From: Zymoseptoria tritici IPO323 | Lineage: Eukaryota > Ascomycota > Dothideomycetes > Mycosphaerellales > Mycosphaerellaceae | Assembly (NCBI RefSeq): GCF_000219625.1 | Contig: NC_018215.1 | Location: 2,170,001-2,234,000 of the forward strand | Direction of reading: 5' to 3' | DNA length: 64,000 bases | Position numbers and translations under genes: made by a program | Part shown: positions 54,717-64,000 of the stretch, one piece after another | Numbering within the stretch: position 1 is the stretch's first letter | Layout of the letters: each line of letters begins with the position of its first letter | Notes under the pieces: generated by a model | Databases searched by the model: none | The model's input: only the letters and a program-made list of their open reading frames with translations | What the model was told of the DNA's origin: nothing

Positions 54717-56267
54717 CTAGGTACGACAAACTTGCTGCCACTTGTCTATCCTCCTGCGATCAGAGCCTTGAGCAACCATACTGAGACTATCGCTCATGCC
54801 CGCCTCGCTATAATCCCAATCGTCAACCTCAGCAGCCCCCATGAATTCCGCATCACCAGCCTCGACCAAAGAATCAAACCAATCCAGAACTCGGGGCTCC
54901 GCGGCAACGTGCTCAGATGTGTCGGGGTCGCCGCTCCTGAAAGGGCCATCGGGACCGTCGTCTGCATCATCAGCAAAGCACGAGGACTGCCGATCGTCTT
55001 CGCATGGGAGACCTGCTTCCCGGGCCGCGATCTTTGCCTGCTCAACGGCGTCCTCCGCCTCTATCAGCTCTCGAGTCATGTCGGTAATGCACTTCACCCA
55101 TCTGCAGTCGAAATCTTCGTTACTGACATCGAGAGTCGGTTGTCCTGCCTCTTCGAGTTCGATGTTCTGCTGGTACTCGTCCCGCCGTATCTCATCCCTG
55201 GCGTGGAATCGATTTTGAGCTTGTTGCAATCGCTCCCTTGCGTGCCACAGATCTGTACTCGCCTGAAGCATGGCCTCCTGAGCTGGTGTCTGGACCGGTT
55301 TGTTGGCACGCAAATGGTCGTCGCTGGTGTCCAATGTTTGGCGTGCCGGAGGGCCCCCATTGATCTCCTCCATTTGATCTCGGAGTGTTTGGTACTCCTC
55401 TTGCAGGTCGTATTCGGGCACTGGCTCGGGTGATGCACCAGCATCAGGCTCGCTCAATTGCGCATAGACAAAGGCGTCTTCCAAGTATGCGCTCACTGCC
55501 GCTTGGGCAGCAGCCAAACCGTCGGCTCGGGCGCTCAGATTCAGCTCGATGTTGGTCTTCACAGCAGTCATGTTCTCTGACAGCAATTCGAGCATTTCCA
55601 GCTCTTGTCGTAGTGAGCTGATCTTGTCGAACTTTTCTTCGTCAGAGACCGATTGACGAGCCTCTTCGGACGCTATGCGAGACTGGTGCTTGACCTTTGC
55701 TGTACGCAATTCGGACGAGAACTTCTTGACCGCCTCGCTCCTTGCCTTTGCGCGGACTTTCTCTGCTTCAAATTCCCTTTTCGACATGATCACCTTCTGA
55801 ATCTTTGCTGAGAGGTCCGATGATATGGTGAGAGCGATACATGGTTTGACACCATCATGCGCCTCAATCAGGCAGCCAGGTCCGTCTGTGTAAGCGTCTG
55901 GGATCTCCTCCTCGAAGACCAACATGACGGACTGGCGTGCTGCCTCTTCCTCCCACTCGCTAAGGCCCGAGTGACCGGGGTCGGTCTGGTCGTGCGGAGT
56001 TCCATCTGATTCCTCGGTATTTGTGCCTCTATCGATGAATTGGGTCTGATCCCGCGAAGGTTCTGCTTCTGATTGTCGTTCTTCATCTGACTCTTCTGTA
56101 TACGAGCGTCCGTCCTCAGAATCACGTTGGTGGCGCGGAGAATCTGCTTCCGACTGTGGATGCAGTAGAAGAGGACTGTCTGCGCCTAGAAGAGAGTTGT
56201 CCACGCTCCTCCACGTCTCGATCAGTGGAGTTTTGAAGTCCGCCCAGAAATTAAGCAGGGCTTCCAT
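54717..56267 (-). CDS. family A coiled-coil protein A4
   Basis: Intronless, 516 residues. The N-terminus (MEALLNFWADFKTPLIETWR) differs from A2/A3, but later blocks are shared: DRGTNTEES (the GTQT block), DAYTDGPGCLIEAHDGVKPC followed by LTISSDLSAKIQKVIMSKRE, a strong coiled coil (AEKVRAKARSEAVKKFSSEL), EYDLQEEYQTLRDQMEEI, and DCRWVKCITDMTRELIEAED. It ends with the signature DYSEAGMSDSLSMVAQG..RRRIDKWQQVC. Of the four copies this one carries the full domain set with the most divergent sequence. Function unknown. Head to head with B2, 406 bases between starts, the same arrangement as A3/B1. Confidence 0.78.
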   Translation of the reverse strand: MEALLNFWADFKTPLIETWRSVDNSLLGADSPLLLHPQSEADSPRHQRDSEDGRSYTEESDEERQSEAEPSRDQTQFIDRGTNTEESDGTPHDQTDPGHSGLSEWEEEAARQSVMLVFEEEIPDAYTDGPGCLIEAHDGVKPCIALTISSDLSAKIQKVIMSKREFEAEKVRAKARSEAVKKFSSELRTAKVKHQSRIASEEARQSVSDEEKFDKISSLRQELEMLELLSENMTAVKTNIELNLSARADGLAAAQAAVSAYLEDAFVYAQLSEPDAGASPEPVPEYDLQEEYQTLRDQMEEINGGPPARQTLDTSDDHLRANKPVQTPAQEAMLQASTDLWHARERLQQAQNRFHARDEIRRDEYQQNIELEEAGQPTLDVSNEDFDCRWVKCITDMTRELIEAEDAVEQAKIAAREAGLPCEDDRQSSCFADDADDGPDGPFRSGDPDTSEHVAAEPRVLDWFDSLVEAGDAEFMGAAEVDDWDYSEAGMSDSLSMVAQGSDRRRIDKWQQVCRT

Positions 56268-56673
56268 CGTTAGGAATCTGTATTGCGCCTGTTGGAAAAG
56301 GAAGTTAGATCGAGTCGACGTTGGTGAATATTGCGCTTAGTGAACAGTACAATGCAATGATGTGTTGATCTGAAGAAGACTTACGATGTTCGCCGGAATT
56401 AGACGGCTCATTGTGCCAATTTGTTGTTCTGGGTCAAAGAGGCAATTCCTGCGTTGAGATGAGACCAAGTGAAATTGCGAGGTCTCTGCACAAAGACAAC
56501 AAAGGATTCATTCCCCGATGCGGCGGCCACTGTCATCACCCTTTCGATCAACTGATTGTCGAGCAGTTGATATGGAATAATGATTTGATCGTGTTACCTC
56601 CTGTGCAAACCTTCATTCCAAACCCGAATATCGAAGGTTCAACTTCTTACCAAATCATCACCACGAAATCAGA
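56268..56673. promoter_or_regulatory. shared divergent promoter region of A4 and B2
   Basis: 406 bases between the outward starts, nearly the same spacing as the A3/B1 pair. TTCATTCCC at 56507-56515 is shared with that pair. Confidence 0.5.
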
Positions 56674-57669
56674 ATGTCTCGCAATTTTCCTCCTAATCCG
56701 AATCGCAACCCAGGACGTGCATTTGGTAGGGGCGGACTTGGTTATGGACAACGCAATGTCAGGTCGACCATGGCAACTCCATCCCTGGCAGCAATCGGTG
56801 AACAGACAATCGATAGCAATCCGCAACAGCCCCAGCAGCCCCAGCAACCCCAGCAAACCCAGCAAACCCAGCAATCAACGACCAGATGGGAGAATTCGAG
56901 GCTTCCAAGTACTGCCGCAGGCACTTCAAGAGCGGGCGCCGCTATGAACGCCGGGTTCGGTCGAATGAATCTTCAGAACATATCGCCCATGGATCCTTCA
57001 AATGCGCCAAATCGTGCAGCCATGAATCAAGACTGGCGAGCAGCAGCTGCAGCACCTACTCAAGCAGCACCCAGCCAAGCGGCACCAAGCCAAGCGGCAC
57101 CAAGTCAAGCAAGCACAAGACGCGGAGCGGCAAGAAGACAGCAAGACGGCTGGATCGACACCGAGGATTGCGTCCGCTCTGCTTATACAAAAGAGGCATT
57201 CACCAAGGGCGAGATAATATCGCTCCCTTTTCATGTTCCGAACACCAACAAAGACGTGCAACCGAACGATGTGGCGCTGACAAGAACGGCCGAAGGTCCG
57301 GTGTATAGCAAACGTCGCATGGCCGTCGTGCTTTGGAAACACAAGACTGACATGTTCTGCTTACCATTCTTTAGCTTCGGTGCCAGAGGAATCACCGCAA
57401 AGCCCGTCCAATTGCGAGACGAGTATGTGGAGATCACGAACCAAGGCGAAGGCGCTTCTCATCGCACCGAGGGTGTACGCAAGGTACTCGAAGCCGCCAT
57501 GGTTAACACTTTGAAGACCAAGAACGGCGTGGTGCACATCACCGGCGGGTTCAGAGTATCCTACCAAGACGACATTGCCAAACTCGGCAGGTTGACAGAT
57601 GAAAGCAGAGCGAGGCTCACCGAGATGTGGATTGAGCTCAACAATACGGCCCAGGCAGAACTGTATTGA
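56674..57669 (+). CDS. family B protein B2 (DUF6590-like)
   Basis: Intronless, 331 residues. The N-terminal 160 residues are low complexity: an RG-containing start (GRAFGRGGLGYGQRN), a Pro-Gln-Gln run encoded by a CAGCCC-type repeat at about 56824-56875, and four PSQAA/PTQAA units at about 57055-57110. The ordered domain follows: FTKGEIISLPFHVPNTN, YSKRRMAVVLWKHKTDMFCL, PFFSFGARGITAK, VVHITGGFRVSYQDDIAKLG and the end helix RLTEMWIELNN. These blocks align with B1 without large gaps, while the N-termini do not align, so the domain is the conserved part. It lies head to head with A4. Confidence 0.75.
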   Translation: MSRNFPPNPNRNPGRAFGRGGLGYGQRNVRSTMATPSLAAIGEQTIDSNPQQPQQPQQPQQTQQTQQSTTRWENSRLPSTAAGTSRAGAAMNAGFGRMNLQNISPMDPSNAPNRAAMNQDWRAAAAAPTQAAPSQAAPSQAAPSQASTRRGAARRQQDGWIDTEDCVRSAYTKEAFTKGEIISLPFHVPNTNKDVQPNDVALTRTAEGPVYSKRRMAVVLWKHKTDMFCLPFFSFGARGITAKPVQLRDEYVEITNQGEGASHRTEGVRKVLEAAMVNTLKTKNGVVHITGGFRVSYQDDIAKLGRLTDESRARLTEMWIELNNTAQAELY

Positions 57670-57755
57670 TACATGGCCAGGAGCCATGAAGAGACCTCGG
57701 TCGTAGCCTACGTCAGCATAAGCTCCAGTACAGACGACCATGTACACATCTTACC

Positions 57756-58403
57756 TCATGTATTCTTCTCTTTCTCGATTGACTTAATATCCGGCTTCTT
57801 CCAAGTCTTGAAGAATACCTGACCAGCGAAGCACCAAGGGCGCATTTGGACCGACGGCAGCGAATGGATGAGAGTCGGGCTTCGATGCTCGGATGGAATC
57901 GTGAGTTCGGCGTGTGTGTAAAGCAAGAACGAAGACTCGGGGCCATCGATCGAGACCGAGTAGTAATAAGATGGGAGCCGCTGACGGCAGAAAGATCGGT
58001 GATGTCCTCGGCGCATGTATTGCGTGCTGTCCGCCACAACGTGTACACGTCTTACCTCGACCGTATCATGCTTTTGCTTAACCAGGCCCGGTGTTCGGCT
58101 CTTCCAATGCTCAAAAGTAACGCCTTCGCAGCCCAGCCTGAAGGGTGCGCTTTGCGCGCTGGCAGCGACGACCAAATTTGCGGCGAGGTTCGATCGAAGA
58201 GTGAGGCGTTTGCTTCGGCTTGAAATAAATATCCAAGGCTGTACGCAGAAGGCGTTCGTGGTGTTTTGGCAAGGACGAGATCGAGAGGAGGAAGCGTGAG
58301 GCCCTTGTTGTGCGGTTTCGAGAGCAAAAGTCGGGCGTCGGTCGCATGGCCACGTCGCTTGAGGTTCTTGTCGATGACCGGTCGCTACTCTCGGACTCAG
58401 CAA
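57756..58403 (-). CDS. doubtful small gene with a possible intron
   Basis: An open frame of 215 codons. Within it a 75-base stretch (58055-57981, GTAAGA..GCCGTCAG) has intron borders and keeps the frame, joining EHWKSRTPGLVKQKHDTVE to RLPSYYYSVSIDGPESSFLL. The second part reads like a folded protein (LYTHAELTIPSEHRSPTLI, MRPWCFAGQVFFKTWKKPD). The first 75 residues do not. I recognise no family and cannot fix a start. Two other open frames overlap the same stretch. Confidence 0.3.
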   Translation of the reverse strand: MLSPRVATGHRQEPQATWPCDRRPTFALETAQQGPHASSSRSRPCQNTTNAFCVQPWIFISSRSKRLTLRSNLAANLVVAASAQSAPFRLGCEGVTFEHWKSRTPGLVKQKHDTVEVRRVHVVADSTQYMRRGHHRSFCRQRLPSYYYSVSIDGPESSFLLYTHAELTIPSEHRSPTLIHSLPSVQMRPWCFAGQVFFKTWKKPDIKSIEKEKNT

Positions 58404-59404
58404 GCATCGCGACCTTCATGCAAGACGGCAGGCTCTGCATGCGACATTAGTAGTCGCGCCTTATAATCAATGTAAATACCTCTTCTCCAACACCGAGCTT
58501 CGTAAAGCTCAGCAACTGATGAAAAGTGACCGTGACGGTGGGGGGCATCAAAAATTCCGCCTAACACGCCGCTAGAAGACAGTTAGCAATGCTCGACAAC
58601 GATGAGTGGTATTCAGGAACTTACCCGAAGCAGAATGACAAGAGACCGTCTCCGCGCTGTGCAATGCAGGACTTTCTCTTGGAGTTCCCGAATTCGTGAG
58701 CTCAGGAAATCTAGACAAGGTAAGTATGAGAGGGAAAGGAAGCAGGTTTGGCAAGGAAAAAGTTCGAAGGTCAATCAACGACGACGGGAGCGGGATGAGG
58801 TAAGCAGTAAGCGTGCTCATATGCCGCTGGTTGTGCTTGTATATACGGAAGGAACAGAGTAGGGAGGACTATAACTATAAGGATATGGAGATGTAGAGCT
58901 CGGCAGGACTTTCTAGACTTATAGGGGCCACGACCAATGAATAGCCGAGAGAATGGGGCATCCACAAGTGTTCAGAACCGCTTGATTGGCGACATGGCGA
59001 GCCAATGTCTTGCGGCAACAAATTTTGTTCGATATAGCTTTGCAGGTACCTCCTATCGAACAGCTGCAATTGCCCCTGAAGAGCCCTTCTGGGAGATCGT
59101 ACTTATACATCATTACCGTACCTACAGAGATCGATCAGACATACCCTGCGAGTATACAAGAAGTACGGATGATTCTATGTTGCATGCGCCATGCTTTTGT
59201 CGTCTTGCTACCCGTTCTATTCGTACTTTAGAATGCGTTCAATAGCAGCTGACGTCGAGAACGATGTTCACTTCAATCCCCACAGTATCGTGGACCCTGA
59301 AAGCTTAAATCACGATGGAGGCGCGCTTGGGCGCGATCCCCGAACTTCTTTCCCATCTGGACTCCTTCACAATTCTCTTCCACATCTTCTCCAGCACCAT
59401 CAAC
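58404..59404. other. intergenic
   Basis: About 1 kb. A locally AT-rich spot (CTATAACTATAAGGATAT near 58870) interrupts otherwise average sequence. No gene, repeat or RNA recognised. The last 90 bases hold an in-frame upstream ATG of the OGG1 gene (59315). Confidence 0.5.
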
Positions 59405-61152
59405 ATGGGCGGAATCAATCTCGCCGAGTGGCAGAAGCTGCCAATGAGCCTCTCAGAGCTCTGCATCAACACTACACTCCGTTGCGGCCAGTCCTTCCGG
59501 TACTAATGGCCACTTAATCTCAAGCCAGCTCTCCCCATACTGACCTCCCTCTCAGCTGGCGCAAAAACGACCTCGATGTCTGGTCCATCGCCCTCCACAA
59601 CCGCATCCTTTCCCTCCACCAAGACCCGCAATACCTCTACTACCGCTCCATCCCACCAACGACAACGACCCTCACAACGCCACCAACGCCGCCCTCCTCC
59701 AAACCCGCCTCTCCACCATCATCCTCCTCATCCGACGACACACTCTCCCTAATCCACCACTACCTCAACCTCGAACCCAACCTTACCACCCTCTATGCCC
59801 AATGGGCCGCCTCCGATGCCAACTTCGCCCGCAAAGCACCACAATTCACTGGCATTCGCATCCTTCGACAAGACGCATGGGAAGCTCTCATCGGCTTCAT
59901 TTGCAGTTCCAACAACAACATCGCGAGAATTGGGCAAATGGTACATAAACTTTGCATACGATACGGTCCGCTGTTGGGATACCTCGACGAGGAACCTTAC
60001 CACGATTTCCCGGAACCGAAAGATTTGGCGCAAGATGGTGTGGAAGCGGAGCTGAGACGGCTGGGATTTGGGTATCGGGCGAAGTACATTTACAAGACAG
60101 CGTGTATGGTTTCAGAGAAGCCGGACGGATGGCTGGACACCCTGCGCAACCCCGAGACCCCCATCCTCGGCGTCGAACCCTCCGATGCGGGAAAGTGGGC
60201 CGCAGAAGGAAGAGAAGGCTACCGAACCGCTCACGCCGAGCTCCTCACACTCCAAGGCGTGGGTCCGAAGGTCGCGGATTGCGTGAGCCTGATGGGACTG
60301 GGATGGGGCGAGGCGGTACCCGTCGATACGCACGTATGGCAGATCGCGGTAAAAGACTACAAATTCGGAAAGGGTAAACACGCGAGTCTGACGAAGCAGA
60401 CGTATGATGCCGTCGGGAACAAATTCCGAAGTCTGTGGGGGAAGGAAGCGGGTTGGGCGCATTCGGTGCTGTTCACGGCGGATTTGAAGGCGTTCAGCGA
60501 GAGGTTGGTCAAGAAGGAAGAGGTGAAGGAAGAGGTGAAGGAGGAGGTGCTTGTCAAGGAAGAAAGGAAAGGAAGAGCGAAGAAGATCAAGATCGAGGCT
60601 GTTGTGGCCGGAGAGGATGACGATACTGTGGAGGGAGCCATCGTGAAGGAGGAGATTAGTGCCGACGTCGATGAAAGCGAAGGTGAAGCGACGATCAAGC
60701 ACGAAGCCGAGCACATCGATCAGCCGCACGTCAAACTGGAATCCACCATAAAACGAGAGCGCAACAGCGACCGCACGGCAGTCGCTCGAGTTACAGTCAA
60801 AGAGGAAATCAAGCAGGAAACACAGGCCGGCACTGCGATAACTAAAACAGAGACGACGACCCAAGCGGCCGTGAAAAAGGAGCAGAACCCTACCATCAAA
60901 GCTGAGCGGGCAGTTTCTCGGACACCCATCAAAGCGGAATACAGAACGCCTGAGATGACACCTGTGAAAAAGGAAGATGTCAAGTCGGAAGAGGATGAGG
61001 AGGTTGAGCCGGAACAGGAGGTGGCGGTGCCCGTGAAGCAAGAGACAGCGAGCCGGCGGACGGTGAAGAGAGAGCGGGACGAAGATGAGGATAGCAAGTC
61101 GGTCAAGGTTGAGAAGAAGGTTCGGAGACCGAAGAGGGCAAGGAGGAATTGA
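59405..61152 (+). CDS. ogg1: 8-oxoguanine DNA glycosylase/AP lyase with a sumoylation-motif-rich tail
   Basis: Two exons (59405-59499, 59556-61152) with a 56-base intron (GTACTA..CTCAG) give 563 residues. The upstream in-frame ATG at 59315 would add 30. OGG1 removes 8-oxoguanine paired with C and nicks the strand, in nucleus and mitochondria. The N-terminal domain has LPMSLSELCINTTLRCGQSF joining RWRKNDLDVWSI. The helix-hairpin-helix/GPD motif is LLTLQGVGPKVADCVSLMGL with catalytic Lys270, and VPVDTHVWQIA with Asp289. FICSSNNNI is the usual helix before. The glycosylase ends near residue 350. The remaining 210 residues are Lys/Glu-rich and contain 19 copies of the psi-K-x-E sumoylation consensus (VKEE, IKHE, VKLE, IKRE, IKQE, IKAE, VKSE, VKRE and others), ending in a basic KKVRRPKRARR that may be a nuclear signal. 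Confidence 0.93.
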
Positions 61153-61374
61153 ACTTCTTCGTGACCGCTACGTAAAATCGTGGACGAACCGAACGCAATG
61201 ATAAATTCATGAGACCTCCTGCTGTCCACTCTCGTGTGTGGCCGGTGATCGCCGCCTCCGTCCTGCGCCTTGCAAACTCCCGCCCAAACGCACCGCAACA
61301 CCACGCTCGAGACCGCGCACATCAACAAGCAATCAAACTTTTCCGCCCACTCCCATCCATCATCGTCATAATCA

Positions 61375-62598
61375 TCACCTCCACCCCTGCCACACCAAAA
61401 TCCTCCCCAACCTCGGCGTCACCGCTCCACTCCCACCCTCCTCACTCTCAGGAACCTTCAACTTTCCCACCCCATCGCCCACAACTTCCACCCCAACCCC
61501 TGGCCTCAACTCCTCCAAGCCCTTCACCTTCCCAGCCAACCTCCTCACCTCTTCACTCTCCATCCCACCATCCCTCTTCACAGCCCCTTCTTTCGTCATG
61601 GCCAACAACACAAGCAACTTCTCCTTCAACCCATCCTCCAGACCGCCTACATCCTCATCTCTCTCCCCATCTCGACAAGCCCGCTCGAGAATCTCCATTC
61701 CCTCGACCAGAAATGTCAGGGATTGACCTTTGCTGGCGAGAGTGGAGAGGATGGCGCAGGCATACACTTTCGTTTCCACATCCGCTCCCGCCCGTGGATC
61801 TTGTAATATCCCCAGACATAAGGCGCGGCAAATTTCGTACTTGCCACTGTCGCGGGCGAGCATGGCTTGGGAGAGAGTTTTCCGACTGGAAGCGCGTGCG
61901 GCGGTGAGGGTCGATGCGAGTAGTGTGAGGGAGGTGAGGTGATCTGGATGGGATGTCGCCGCTGTGGAGTCCGCGCGCAGAGCGTTCAACGCGCGGTTGA
62001 CGGCGGGGAGGTTTGGACAGGTACTGCTCGTTGGGTGGGCGCGGAAGAGGGTTTGTAGGTCGGGCGTGTCGGGGAGAGGAGAGGTGGTGCCACTGTCGCC
62101 ACCGAGGGGAGGTGTTTTGACTGAATGGGGATTCTGGCGTGAGGAGGGTCGGTTATGGTGAGGGTGGAAGATGTGGTGGACGTTGGTGTGTGATAAGCTC
62201 CGCTTCAAGTCGTCGAGGAGTTTGGGACGGGTTTTGAGGTGTGGTGGCGAGATGGAGGAAGGGAGGCTGTTTGGTTGGATTGCGCCGGCTTCTGTTGCCG
62301 CGAGGGAAGTGATGGTTTTGTTGGGGATAACCATTGGGGGTGTACTGCCTGGTCGGATCTTCTTGGCGGAGGGTGGGCGTGAGGTTCGTTCTGGAGTGTT
62401 TTTCAGGTCGAAGTGGATGGAGCGTGGCTTCGCTTCTGGTGTTGACTGGCCGGATGGATGATGTGAGGCGGCGGCTGGTAGGAGGGCAGAAAGCATCGGT
62501 GGTGGGAGTCTTGCATTGCCGCCTACCATGTGGTCTTCCGAGATGATGATCTCAGGCGTAGATTTGCTTGAAGCAAGGAAGCTCGCTGGCGAAGCCAT
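61375..62598 (-). CDS. hypothetical protein with a helical C-terminal domain
   Basis: Intronless, 407 residues. The first 190 residues are Ser/Pro/His-rich and disordered, with TPE, TPP and SP sites. Residues 195-345 form a helical, repeat-like domain with TPR/SEL1-like character (AVNRALNALRA, KTLSQAMLARDSGKYEICRA, TKVYACAILSTLASKGQSLT, FLVEGMEILERACRDGER), possibly two or three helical pairs. The C-terminal end contains KVKGLEELRPGVGVEVVGDG and LGRILVWQGW. The overall shape (disordered N-terminus, helical repeat, short conserved end) suggests a conserved ascomycete protein of unknown role, but I recognise no name. It converges with OGG1 (stops 222 bases apart). Confidence 0.7.
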   Translation of the reverse strand: MASPASFLASSKSTPEIIISEDHMVGGNARLPPPMLSALLPAAASHHPSGQSTPEAKPRSIHFDLKNTPERTSRPPSAKKIRPGSTPPMVIPNKTITSLAATEAGAIQPNSLPSSISPPHLKTRPKLLDDLKRSLSHTNVHHIFHPHHNRPSSRQNPHSVKTPPLGGDSGTTSPLPDTPDLQTLFRAHPTSSTCPNLPAVNRALNALRADSTAATSHPDHLTSLTLLASTLTAARASSRKTLSQAMLARDSGKYEICRALCLGILQDPRAGADVETKVYACAILSTLASKGQSLTFLVEGMEILERACRDGERDEDVGGLEDGLKEKLLVLLAMTKEGAVKRDGGMESEEVRRLAGKVKGLEELRPGVGVEVVGDGVGKLKVPESEEGGSGAVTPRLGRILVWQGWR

Positions 62599-63375
62599 CT
62601 TCGCTCGTCGAGGTCTACAGTGGACCTGCGCAAGGAAAGCGGAAGACGAAGTTCAAGGTCGTTCAATGCAGGAACACGGATGACTTCATGTGTCGTGATC
62701 GCCAGCCAGAAGAGAGTGAAGTGCTTGTCGTGAAGAGGGGCAGGGATGAAGTCGAACGGCGGAGAGTGTATGGAAGGCACGACGTGGGCTTTGTCATTGC
62801 CCTGGAGGCGACGTAGTTATGTCGATGAAGAAGATGAAGTCGGAAAACAGATGTTTGCGCCGTGTGCCGAAGATGTTGCGGCTTGGGTCGTTGGAAGATC
62901 CGAATGCATGATGATGGAAATCGTGGAGAAACCGCTGCGGAGGCACGACAGGGGTACGGACAGGCAAGGGATGATCGCCAAGCCGGGGTCAAGTCACAGA
63001 AATCGGCAGTACTGCAGCACAACACAATCAATGGCTCGTGATCATCATACTGCTGCTATGTAGTCGTAGCCCTCTGTGCGTATGCATCATACAAAACGGA
63101 ACTTGAAAGCTTCCTCGGTCTGCTCATAGACCATGCAATCGTAACAGAATTCATCAACATCTCTCATCGCAACCATGTGAGCAGCTCTCAGACTCGATGT
63201 CGTAGAGTTTGAGGCCGCAGCACAGGAATCGTTAATCGTGAATGCATCGTTGAACGCGCATTCCGCTTCGCAGATCAAAATGGCCCTTCGAAGCGCTCAA
63301 TATGCATCATTCGTAGCGCGGAGGCCCTTCAGCTTCATGCTTCGTTCTGCTCGTTCCTCCCATTCCACAAGGACC
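62599..63375. other. intergenic
   Basis: Promoter side of the hypothetical gene and 3' side of the LanC-like gene. Nothing recognised; the frame at 63238-63561 is antisense to the LanC-like gene. Confidence 0.55.
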
Positions 63376-64000
63376 TCAAAGATCATTGTAGCCCAGAATC
63401 CGCTTCGGCAGGCCTTTATCCGCGACAGCCCAAGTCCAGGCTCTTCCAGCTTCGCCGAAGAACAGGCTCTCCGGCGCAGAAGACTTCTCCAGCATCCCAT
63501 CCTTTTCCATCGACTTCATCTCATGGCCCGTAGTGTAGGTGAGGAAGTGCTCAAAGTCTGAATCCTCAAGCGCAAGGGCGTTTCCAGAGATACCTGCCAT
63601 CAGATCAGCAAACCATCCGCACACAAGTCTCCCTCCCTCCCATCCACGACTCACCATGACAAACACACGGCTCCTTAGTCAATAGTCCCCTCTCCAAAAC
63701 ACACTCCCTACCCTTCACAATCGCCTTCTCAATCTTCTCCCTCAACGGCCCGTCATAAAACTCCACCACACTAATCAAACTACACACCACCCCGGGCGCC
63801 CCGTGACAAACCTGCACCAAACGATCCTTCTCCGGCGGCACACTCGCCGGGAAATTCCCTCCTTCATACTGATACGTCAACAACACCGCCAACTCCGCCT
63901 GCAACTTCTCCGCGTACTTTCCCGGATTCGTCAGCACCACTTGCGTCAGAATCCCAATCGCGCCGTGAATCGCTCCGATATACGTCTTCCCCTGCCACTT
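63376..64000 (-). CDS. LanC-like protein, 3' part (runs off the window)
   Basis: Two visible exons (from beyond 64000 down to 63655, and 63593-63376) with a 61-base intron (GTGAGT..GGCAG). The visible protein starts KWQGKTYIGAIHGAIGILTQ, continues with LVQVCHGAPGVV and reaches the zinc-site motif CVCHGISGNALAL across the splice, then runs to the stop. GxxHG, CHGxxG and CHGxxGN are the hallmarks of the LanC/LANCL alpha-toroid fold. Eukaryotic LanC-like proteins bind glutathione and zinc; they do not make lantibiotics, and some remove dehydroamino acids from proteins by adding glutathione. The 5' half is outside the window, so size and first exons are unknown. Confidence 0.9.

Noticed and set aside
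63238..63561. 107-codon plus-strand frame with a mitochondrial-looking start
   Set aside because: Overlaps the LanC-like last exon in antisense and has no independent support.

Overview
The window is nuclear DNA of a filamentous ascomycete fungus. The evidence is short introns (mostly 49-90 bases) with GT-AG borders and CTGAC/CTAAC branch points, fungal-only families (two Zn2Cys6 regulators, NIMA kinase, Sgf11, Mrs6-type Rab escort protein, Pex11, Erg24), small secreted cysteine-rich proteins and generous intergenic spacing. A Dothideomycete is my best guess from overall gene character, but nothing here proves the class. I find 30 protein-coding loci plus a few weak candidates. I see no tRNA, rRNA, CRISPR array or intact transposon.

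Left part (0-23 kb): SAGA subunit Sgf11; a four-exon secreted protein bracketed by two 9-bp minisatellites; a TPR protein; the sterol C-14 reductase ERG24 directly downstream of an AtrR-like Zn2Cys6 regulator (the type that controls azole-response genes in Aspergillus); a secreted GMC oxidoreductase flanked by two copies of a diverged direct repeat; an 85-residue cysteine-rich secreted protein built from two exon-encoded repeats, with a decayed third exon downstream; an ankyrin/BTB protein; and the mitotic kinase NIMA.

Middle part (23-46 kb): a second Zn2Cys6 factor containing a GC-AG intron, an isochorismatase-like hydrolase, peroxin 11, a 1,561-residue coiled-coil protein with many SQ motifs, a single-pass membrane protein, an Nse2/Mms21-type SUMO ligase, a mitochondrial oxoglutarate/malate-type carrier, Rab escort protein, a Prx5-type peroxiredoxin divergent from a membrane-anchored Msc7-type aldehyde dehydrogenase, and a tiny metallothionein-like gene with repeats in its promoter.

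Right part (46-64 kb): the most unusual region. Four paralogous coiled-coil genes of unknown function (called family A here), all on the minus strand, are interspersed with two paralogous plus-strand genes (family B, with a DUF6590-like pattern). A3/B1 and A4/B2 are each head-to-head pairs sharing a promoter region of about 0.4 kb, so a divergent two-gene module appears to have been duplicated. A1 contains an internal duplication, and A2 is cut short by a CAA-to-TAA change next to a decayed AT-rich patch. To the right lie an OGG1 DNA glycosylase whose C-terminal tail carries 19 psi-K-x-E sumoylation motifs, an unknown conserved-looking protein, and the 3' end of a LanC-like gene that runs off the window.

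All splice models were assembled by eye from splice signals, phase and protein continuity. In each accepted model the exon lengths sum to a multiple of three, apart from the partial LanC-like gene, whose 5' part is missing.
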